DNA of 6,201 bases from Bacteroidales bacterium UBA5197 (GTDB taxonomy: Bacteria; Bacteroidota; Bacteroidia; Bacteroidales; Lentimicrobiaceae). The notes beneath the pieces were generated by a model. The model was not told the DNA's origin and ran no database searches. It saw only the letters and a list, made by a program, of their open reading frames with translations. The stretch is taken from assembly GCA_002412885.1 (NCBI GenBank), contig DHVX01000076.1, forward strand, positions 1 through 6,201, read 5' to 3'. Shown in pieces: positions 1 through 5,132 of this stretch. The position numbers were made by a program, and so were the translations under genes. How positions within the stretch are numbered: the stretch's first letter is position 1; each line of letters begins with the position of its first letter.

Positions 1-107
1 AAGGCGGCGGTGCTCCCTTACGCTTCCAGACCGGTGTTTAAGCGGTAGCAAAAGTAATAAAAAAGTGAAACACGGTAAAAATCAGGAAACTTTTTGTGTT
101 AGATTTT
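1..107. other. Left-edge sequence without an assignable gene
   Basis: The first 48 bases are richer in G and C than what follows. A plus-strand frame is open from 1 to a TAG at 46-48 (KAAVLPYASRPVFKR), and another closes at 41, so this could be the tail of a plus-strand gene. It could equally be a 5' leader for the leftward promoter at 49-79. TACGCTT (19-25) can pair with 40-47 around one bulged G. The sequence does not convincingly match a tRNA, SRP RNA or a riboswitch class. Bases 80-107 are an AT-rich lead-in to the repeat mosaic. Confidence 0.3.
49..79 (-). promoter_or_regulatory. Possible leftward Bacteroidetes promoter near the window edge
   Basis: Read on the minus strand, TTTA (79..76), a 19-base spacer and TACTTTTG (56..49) fit the Bacteroidetes -33/-7 pattern (TTTG, 19-21 bp, TAnnTTTG), with one mismatch in the -33 box. 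Transcription would start around 45 and leave the window, with no ATG before position 1. This suggests a minus-strand gene further left with an untranslated leader. Confidence 0.4.
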
Positions 108-167
108 GAGGTTGAGGGTGAGGTTGAGGTTAAGGTTAAGGTTAAGGTTGAGGCTGAGGTTGAGGAT
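108..167. repeat. Hexanucleotide tandem array (RAGGTT), 10 units
   Basis: Ten contiguous 6-bp units: GAGGTT, GAGGGT, GAGGTT twice, AAGGTT three times, GAGGCT, GAGGTT, GAGGAT. All are purine-rich on the plus strand and telomere-like in style. A second block of the same unit lies at 336-359. Confidence 0.92.
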
Positions 168-237
168 TTTATTAAGACAAGGTGACAAGGAGACCTGGAG
201 GTTTGCGGATTTTAGTAAGACAAGGTGACAAGGAGAC
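164..237. repeat. 31-bp direct repeat, two copies, 43-bp period
   Basis: Positions 164-194 and 207-237 are identical except for one base (t172 versus g215). Each begins GGATTTTA and continues TAAGACAAGGTG then ACAAGGAGAC. Inside each copy GTGACAAGG and GACAAGG are themselves near repeats. A third partial copy, GACAAGGAGA, lies at 243-252. The first copy overlaps the last hexamer unit (162-167). Confidence 0.92.
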
Positions 238-259
238 TGGGAGACAAGGAGAGTTAAGA

Positions 260-292
260 GGGACGAGGGGCGGTTGGGACGAGGGACGGATT
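260..292 (+). repeat. Duplicated G-rich unit forming a canonical G-quadruplex motif
   Basis: GGGACGAGGG occurs at 260-269 and 276-285. The four G-tracts (260-262, 267-270, 276-278, 283-285) are separated by loops of 4, 5 and 4 bases, which satisfies the G3+N1-7 quadruplex rule on the plus strand. The two copies continue as GCGGTT and ACGGATT, so the repeat unit is about 16 bp. Whether it folds in the cell is unknown. Confidence 0.75.
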
Positions 293-307
293 TAGGATTG
301 CGGATTT
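287..307 (-). repeat. Three heptamer units in reverse orientation
   Basis: CGGATTT AGGATTG CGGATTT is the reverse-complement form of the AAATCCG heptamer seen at 390-410. The two 21-bp segments pair at 18 of 21 positions, forming the arms of a long imperfect inverted repeat (287-410). A single further unit, CGGATTT, lies at 206-212 inside the 43-bp repeat. Confidence 0.75.
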
Positions 308-335
308 ACCTTCGGTGAGCTCCGTTTCGGATGGA

Positions 336-359
336 GAGGTTGAGGTTAAGGTTGAGGTT
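336..359. repeat. Second RAGGTT hexamer block, 4 units
   Basis: GAGGTT, GAGGTT, AAGGTT, GAGGTT in the same orientation as the array at 108-167. It abuts the heptamer array. At the junction GAGGT (354-358), TCCT, ACCTC (363-367) is a perfect 5-bp hairpin with a 4-base loop. Confidence 0.85.
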
Positions 360-362
360 CCT

Positions 363-487
363 ACCTCCTACACTTACATCTTACATCCGAAATCCGAAAT
401 CTGAAATCCGACTTCCGACTTCCGACTTCCGAAATCCGACTTACGACCTCCGACCTCCGACCTCTGACCTCCTACATCTTACTTCAC
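363..487. repeat. Heptanucleotide tandem array (consensus AnnTCCG)
   Basis: Fifteen uninterrupted 7-bp units run from 376 to 480. They start and end with ACATCTT and include ACATCCG, AAATCCG, AAATCTG, ACTTCCG (three in a row at 411-431), ACTTACG and ACCTCCG (446-459). A degenerate lead-in ACCTCCT at 363 is one base out of register. A last degenerate unit ACTTCAC (481-487) touches the TAG stop (489..487) of the secreted-protein gene. Variants are grouped, as expected from slippage and local duplication. It resembles the heptameric short tandem repeats described in cyanobacteria in unit length only. No gene should be called here. Confidence 0.93.
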
Positions 488-3400
488 TACCTGACTACCG
501 ATACCTTTTTCAGCAAACGCTGCCCATCAGCAAGGGTGACTTCGAGGAGATAAATACCAACGGCAAGATTCGAGATGTCAATTCCTTTCATCCCATCGGC
601 CACAGCCTGATCGTTGGTGAAGGTTCTTACCACTTTGCCTGATGAACTGATAAGTTTAACTTCTATAGGCAGTTCAAGTACCCGGCCCGTATTTATCCAT
701 ATCATTTCAGATGCCGGATTGGGATAAACCCTGAAAATTCCGTCGTCAATGTCAGGAGCTCCGGGCACTGAAATTTCAATCTGTTTCTGATTCTGTAAAA
801 GCTGTACGTTGTCGATGGTATTATTTCCGGGGCTTAGCGTAATCACCGGCGAAAGGCTGTTGATATGTCCTGCCTTTTCGCCCCAAAGGCGATAATTGCC
901 ATGAGGAAGGTCAGTAAAGCTGAAATTGCCATCAACATCCGTAAGTTCCCAGCTGAAAATATGACTTAAGGATGGGTTCATCAGCAGCACAACATGATTA
1001 ACCGCAGGGTTGTTTATGGCAGTATTTCCGGCTACCGGTTGCCATTCAAACCATTGCCTTAAATAAATGTCGTTTCCACGACCTGCATCGCCAAGAATAT
1101 GAAAACTACCACTGATGGATCCGTTTCCGCCAGGCAACAATGCGGCAGCATCCTGAAGATGAATATCAACATCCCAAACCTCGGAAGTCAGAGACATAAG
1201 ATATGCCGATTGCCAGCGTGTTTTTCCGGCATAATAGGTCGGGAGTTTTTTGCCTGAAAGCCCTTCGGGATCAGGAATGGCATAAAGAAAATAATCATTT
1301 CCCAGGAGCGCATCAAAAATAAATGTTCCATCGGCGGCAGCATTTACCATATCCACAGCTCTTGAACCTGAAGGATCATTTGCCAGTGCCACAACAGCAG
1401 CATTGTAAACCGGACTATTGCCGGAATGTACGGTTCCTCTTAACCGATAGGCCGGAAAAATCTGTAACTGCAACGCATCGCTAATATTTCCACAACCTGA
1501 TTCCAAAAAAAGAGTAATTGTAACTAAACCGGTTTCAATATCGCCCGGACCGGGTATGTATTGGGTAAGCAACAAGGTATCAGACCCGAAAAAACCATCT
1601 CCCGAAGTTTCCCAATAAATGCGCGTATAGTTGGCAGCGGTTGCCAGTTCAGTATAGTAACCTGTTAACTGATTAATAATGGTATCATTTCCGGCAAAGA
1701 CCTCCGGAACCCCATCCAGCGAAACTTTAATGCTGTCGCTCAGCAAAAGATTTCCATAACCGGTGGTAAGGGTAAGTATAACACTTCCGAAAATTTTATC
1801 GCCGATGCCTGGCCTGTAAATGGTATTGAGCGCCCCCGGATCATCAAATATGCCATCGCCCTGCGTTGTCCACAAAAGGCTGGTGTATTCAATTGCCGTA
1901 GCATTCGCGGTAGAATAAAATACATCGCCGCAAACAACAGCATCACTGCCAGCCCAGGGCCCGGGAATGGCATAGCTGTAGTCACTTTCATGGCCTTCCG
2001 TCTGATCGGAATTTCCATCGGCATCCGTATCGTAAGCAGTAACTGCGATAAGATTACCGAAGTTAATGCCTCCAAGAATGAAATCGGTATTCATACCCAC
2101 ATCTATCACCTGATTAAAGCTTGCCCCGTCATCGGTATTATAATAGACTTTATATCCTGCCAGATCAGTTTCCACATTTGGATGCCAGCTTAATAGTATC
2201 TGATCACCGGCCAGACGTTTAATAACAAGCTCAGGAGCCGAAATGGGAGATGACGGATCAGGAGATTCAAGAAATGGTTTGTAGATTACCTCACCAAAAC
2301 TGCTATCGTCGTGAACATCAAAAATCATCTGATCAATCAACAGGGTGTCGTTGGTAAACCAGTAATTATTTGTTGCAAGCAGGTCATTTTCAAAGCGATT
2401 TACAAACAACTGATTGTCGCGCCCCCTGATGGAATTGAAATGAATTCCCGATTGCGGACCTGCTTCAAACAGAAATGCTTCATTCTGATTCCCTGATAGT
2501 GAGTTGTGGTTAAACTGATTCTGGGTTGAATATTTCAGGTCTTTCTCAGTAACTTTTATACCTGCAAAATTATTAAGCACACTATTGTTGCTTAAAACAT
2601 TACTGTTGGAAGCATCGGTAAGGATAATTCCCCAATTGCTGCTGTTGCTGATAAAATTTTGTTCTATCACGCACAATGATGCCCTGCTCAATAATATGCC
2701 TGTTTCATTATTTTCAAGATGGTTTCCGCGCAAAGTATCTTTGTCCTGCGAAAGTTTTATGCCAATATCGTTGTTGTGGATTATATTGCCGGAAACAGTA
2801 TTGAAACCTGCATCTTCTGTACCCCCGTTGCCGATGTGAAGTCCTATATTGTTGTATGCAACTGTATTTCCATGAATCAGGTTATACTGTATTTGGCTTT
2901 GTCCAAGGCTGAGGAATAGCGCAATATTGCGGTTGTTGCTGATGTTGTTGTTAATGATGCGGTTGAAACGGCTTGTGTTGTTTGAAGGGAAGAAAATACC
3001 GATATCGCAATTGGTTATGCTACTGGAACTGATTTCATTGCTCCCCGAATTTTTGATATACATTCCATAACTACATCTGTCGATAAGGCTGTTTCTGAGT
3101 ACCAATGAGGATTCAGACTCAAGAAAAACACCATAACTGCAATTGGTAATTCTAATGTCTTCTGCAAGCAAAAGTGCAGTATCTGAAAGACCAATACCAG
3201 TGGTGGTAAGTTTTACATCAGCAGAGCGGATCAGGTTGCCACCGACGTAGTTGCCATCTGCATCAAACTCAGTTCCGGAAACAAAAAAAACTATTCCATC
3301 CCATATTTTTTCATTCTCGCCCGATGCGCCATGCGCAGTAAAAATGATTCTGTTGTTTTCAGTACCATCTGCAATCAATGTACCTCCTTCAATCCTTAGC

Positions 3401-3645
3401 GATGTGCGAACCATAAAATTGAGTTGAACGCCAGGCTCAATGGTAAGGGTAATGCCTGCAGGAACAATGAGCGGTTCGGTTACAATATAGGGGTTCAGGG
3501 CCTTTGAATATACAGCATCAGCAGTCAACATACCTCCTACATATTCCTGAGCATTTACCAACTTTGGCAAACCTGCAAGAATAGATATCAGCAGCATCAA
3601 AAGCCTGGTTTTTCGCAGAAATACACAAGTTTTCGAATGAATCAT
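487..3645 (-). CDS. Secreted modular right-handed beta-helix protein with T9SS type A sorting domain
   Basis: The 1052-aa product is a surface or secreted protein. Domains seen: signal peptide (1-32, ending LVNA before QEY); right-handed parallel beta-helix (about 55-430), opening with VPAGITLTIEPGVQLNF and continuing as Asn-rich NosD-like turns (NNDIGIKLS, NNETGILLS, NNFAGIKV). The helix closes with the motif NNYWFTNDTLLIDQMIFD...GEVIYKPFL known from this class. Next are an FN3-like domain (about 470-560, LLSWHPN..LAGYKVYYN) with an acidic DTDADGNSD loop, and two tandem PKD-like domains (563-643 and 647-730), both with WxTxGDGxF and the related motifs YRPGIGDK and YIPGPGDI. Two carboxypeptidase-regulatory-like sandwiches follow (about 733-830 and 841-950), then the T9SS sorting domain (971-1052) with FRVYPNPASEMIWIN, DISNLAVGIYLLEV and a Lys-rich end. 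The sorting domain implies export across the outer membrane and possible anchoring. No catalytic residues can be assigned, so it may be an adhesin, a glycan binder or a lyase-like enzyme. It lies 157 bp after the STN-barrel gene on the same strand. Confidence 0.93.
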   Translation of the reverse strand: MIHSKTCVFLRKTRLLMLLISILAGLPKLVNAQEYVGGMLTADAVYSKALNPYIVTEPLIVPAGITLTIEPGVQLNFMVRTSLRIEGGTLIADGTENNRIIFTAHGASGENEKIWDGIVFFVSGTEFDADGNYVGGNLIRSADVKLTTTGIGLSDTALLLAEDIRITNCSYGVFLESESSLVLRNSLIDRCSYGMYIKNSGSNEISSSSITNCDIGIFFPSNNTSRFNRIINNNISNNRNIALFLSLGQSQIQYNLIHGNTVAYNNIGLHIGNGGTEDAGFNTVSGNIIHNNDIGIKLSQDKDTLRGNHLENNETGILLSRASLCVIEQNFISNSSNWGIILTDASNSNVLSNNSVLNNFAGIKVTEKDLKYSTQNQFNHNSLSGNQNEAFLFEAGPQSGIHFNSIRGRDNQLFVNRFENDLLATNNYWFTNDTLLIDQMIFDVHDDSSFGEVIYKPFLESPDPSSPISAPELVIKRLAGDQILLSWHPNVETDLAGYKVYYNTDDGASFNQVIDVGMNTDFILGGINFGNLIAVTAYDTDADGNSDQTEGHESDYSYAIPGPWAGSDAVVCGDVFYSTANATAIEYTSLLWTTQGDGIFDDPGALNTIYRPGIGDKIFGSVILTLTTGYGNLLLSDSIKVSLDGVPEVFAGNDTIINQLTGYYTELATAANYTRIYWETSGDGFFGSDTLLLTQYIPGPGDIETGLVTITLFLESGCGNISDALQLQIFPAYRLRGTVHSGNSPVYNAAVVALANDPSGSRAVDMVNAAADGTFIFDALLGNDYFLYAIPDPEGLSGKKLPTYYAGKTRWQSAYLMSLTSEVWDVDIHLQDAAALLPGGNGSISGSFHILGDAGRGNDIYLRQWFEWQPVAGNTAINNPAVNHVVLLMNPSLSHIFSWELTDVDGNFSFTDLPHGNYRLWGEKAGHINSLSPVITLSPGNNTIDNVQLLQNQKQIEISVPGAPDIDDGIFRVYPNPASEMIWINTGRVLELPIEVKLISSSGKVVRTFTNDQAVADGMKGIDISNLAVGIYLLEVTLADGQRLLKKVSVVR

Positions 3646-3687
3646 TACAAAAGAGTCAATGAGTGGGTGAACAGATCAAATGATTAA

Positions 3688-3720
3688 CAAAAGTAAGTAA
3701 TAATTTTATGTAATGACTGT
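3688..3720 (-). promoter_or_regulatory. Possible Bacteroidetes-type promoter for the beta-helix gene
   Basis: On the minus strand TACTTTTG (3695..3688) matches the Bacteroidetes -7 element TAnnTTTG and lies 43 bp upstream of the ATG at 3645. The same octamer occurs in the promoter-like site near the left edge. No clear TTTG sits 19-21 bp upstream, so the -33 half is weak. If real, the secreted-protein gene has its own transcript in addition to any read-through from the sensor genes. Confidence 0.35.
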
Positions 3721-3758
3721 TTCATGGATATTGAATAAGTAAATATTTATACCAGACA

Positions 3759-3778
3759 TCAGGATTAAGGTCAGGATT
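3759..3778. repeat. Short direct repeat TCAGGATT x2 in the intergenic gap
   Basis: TCAGGATT occurs at 3759-3766 and 3771-3778, a 12-bp period, between the sensor gene and the secreted-protein gene. Close to one helical turn apart, it could be a regulator half-site pair, or a scrap of the GGATT/AAGG-type repeat sequence found at the left end (GGATTAAGG is shared in style). Function is unknown. Confidence 0.3.
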
Positions 3779-3780
3779 TG

Positions 3781-3808
3781 AGGTGATTTCTTTCTGCAAT
3801 GATCACCT
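3781..3808 (-). terminator. Inverted repeat at the stop of the STN-barrel gene (possible terminator or attenuator)
   Basis: AGGTGAT (3781-3787) and ATCACCT (3802-3808) are perfect 7-bp arms separated by 14 bases. The upstream arm on the minus strand contains the TGA stop (3805..3803). No T-tract follows the second arm on the minus strand, so intrinsic termination is doubtful. It could be an mRNA 3'-end stabiliser or chance. Confidence 0.25.
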
Positions 3809-5092
3809 GATTCTGAAAACTAATCCGGCATGTATGCTGTAAGCCATTAGTTTATGTGTGATGGGAAAATCATCGTAAATATCCTGAATGCTTTTGCGGA
3901 AAGTAAAACCGGTATTGAAAACCAGCTTCCGTTTTATAGGAACTACAACTCCTGCTCCAAGTGCATACGACATAACCAAAGGCTTGGCATTCAGTTCGCT
4001 GATTAAGCCAACCTGCATATTTTCCGGTTCGATATAATAACCCGAACTTCCGGCATGAATCCCGGCAATTACACCGGCCCGTGCATAAATAAAGAATCTT
4101 TCAACCGGGAAGTTATACTTGAACATCAAAGGAATGTCAATATAATTATGCTTTACTTTACTATCGTAACCGTATTGCTCCTGATCTACAGGAATATAAG
4201 TTGAATCGACAATGTAAATTGTAGCCGGAGGATCCTCGGTATAATAATACTCAATGGTATCTTTTCGGTAGTAACCTCCGGTTAAAATGTTGTAATTGTA
4301 CTCAAAGTTTTCGATGAGTGAAGTAAAATGTACTCCCGTTGTGATTGCAATCTGGTTAAATGCGGCTTCAAAATCGAGACCCAGTGAATAAGAGAGTTGA
4401 TCAGATGTATTCACTTCGTTGTACTTACTGATTTTTTCGGCATGTTTTTTACTTCCCGAAAACAGGGTGTTGCTTTGCGTAAAACCAACAACCGGTCCCA
4501 GGCTAAATTGCCATTCCTTTGTCATTTCCTTCTCAAGAGAGATCCTGTCCTTGAAGATATCATCTTTGCCAACCCTGTCATCGGGAGATTTACGCAGTAT
4601 AAAAACGGTATCGAAACGGGTAAGGGTGTCCTTGACAATAATGGTATCGGAAATGGTTTTCAGCTGCTGAATGTAGATGGTGTCTCTAACCAATTCAATC
4701 GCCGGAGTCGGCGTAATAACCTGAGCAGGAACTTGAGTTTCGGGTTTTGGAGAATCCTCAGCAGAATGGCGAAACAGGACCACCTGATTTCCGGAAATTC
4801 TAAAGCCAAAATCCTTAGGATCCAGAAGCTTTTTCAATATTTCATGAAGGGGTTGCTTTTCCTCATTTATAGAGATGGCCTTGCCGGCCTTTATCTGATC
4901 AGGATTGTATGAAAAAGTAAGACCGGTATTTCGTGACAATCGGTCAAGTACTTCACCAAGGGGTTCGTTTTCAGCCCGGATTGAGAACAACTCATTCAGC
5001 TTTCCCGACTGTGCCAAAGAAAGCATAGGCAGCATGAAGAAACACGCCAGAACTGTAATACAGATAAATTGATTTTTGCCGCTATGATACAT
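3803..5092 (-). CDS. STN-domain outer-membrane beta-barrel protein (PorT/OmpA-like), putative surface-signalling sensor
   Basis: The 429-aa product from the ATG at 5092 has a signal peptide (about 1-27, ITVLACFFMLPMLSLAQ). It is followed by an STN (secretin/TonB short N-terminal) domain at about 30-109, with the pattern PLGEVLDRLSRNTGLTFSYN and PLHEILKKLL ending GNQVVLFR. A Pro-rich stretch (111-131) and a linker with four Asp-Thr pairs (about 135-168, for example RDTIYIQ and RFDTVFIL) lead to a C-terminal barrel (about 194-429) with family-typical strands YIDIPLMFKYNF, FFIYARAGVIAGI and SYALGAGVVVPI. STN domains of ferric-siderophore receptors contact FecR in the periplasm; by inference this one signals to the FecR encoded 40 bp upstream. 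It is far too short for a TonB-dependent receptor, and no plug is visible. A TTG start at 5170 would add 26 residues (KLFCFPKKLSLLFLRLK) and overlap fecR by 38 bp. The ATG is preferred because it places the signal peptide at the N-terminus. The ligand is unknown. Confidence 0.88.
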   Translation of the reverse strand: MYHSGKNQFICITVLACFFMLPMLSLAQSGKLNELFSIRAENEPLGEVLDRLSRNTGLTFSYNPDQIKAGKAISINEEKQPLHEILKKLLDPKDFGFRISGNQVVLFRHSAEDSPKPETQVPAQVITPTPAIELVRDTIYIQQLKTISDTIIVKDTLTRFDTVFILRKSPDDRVGKDDIFKDRISLEKEMTKEWQFSLGPVVGFTQSNTLFSGSKKHAEKISKYNEVNTSDQLSYSLGLDFEAAFNQIAITTGVHFTSLIENFEYNYNILTGGYYRKDTIEYYYTEDPPATIYIVDSTYIPVDQEQYGYDSKVKHNYIDIPLMFKYNFPVERFFIYARAGVIAGIHAGSSGYYIEPENMQVGLISELNAKPLVMSYALGAGVVVPIKRKLVFNTGFTFRKSIQDIYDDFPITHKLMAYSIHAGLVFRIR

Positions 5093-5132
5093 CCCTGAAT
5101 GTTTCAGACGCAGAAAGAGAAGAGAAAGTTTT

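Noticed and set aside
1..48. tRNA, SRP RNA or riboswitch fragment
   Set aside because: The minus-strand reading (GGTCTGGAAGCG...) superficially recalls SRP and TPP motifs, but the conserved loops and pairing stems do not match.
108..167. Telomere-like hexamer array as a sign of a eukaryotic or linear-replicon end
   Set aside because: The units are degenerate and internal, and the neighbouring genes are plainly Bacteroidota chromosomal genes.
164..480. CRISPR array
   Set aside because: Repeats are 6-16 bp tandem units or only two 31-bp copies with a 12-bp interval; there are no regular 30-40-bp unique spacers and no cas genes.
331..642. A 103-codon plus-strand frame starting MERLRLRLR and containing IRNPKSEIRLPTSDF
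   Set aside because: It is a translation of the hexamer and heptamer repeats followed by the antisense of the T9SS sorting domain. Repeat peptides of this SEIRNPK type are a typical spurious product of such arrays.
1740..2075. A 111-codon minus-strand frame inside the secreted-protein gene
   Set aside because: Shadow in another frame of the PKD-like and FN3-like coding region; no domain features.
2585..2919. Plus-strand frames of 84 and 66 codons opposite the beta-helix region
   Set aside because: Antisense shadows of the Asn-rich beta-helix turns; hydrophobic Leu-rich content is what antisense Asn/Asp codons give.
4397..4912. A 171-codon plus-strand frame opposite the STN-barrel gene
   Set aside because: Fully antisense to a gene with clear domains and a signal peptide; its translation has no recognisable domain or signal.
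3803..5092. A truncated TonB-dependent receptor
   Set aside because: The C-terminal half has complete PorT/OmpA-like strand motifs up to a natural end (AGLVFRIR) and no plug remnants, so it is an intact small barrel, not a broken large one.
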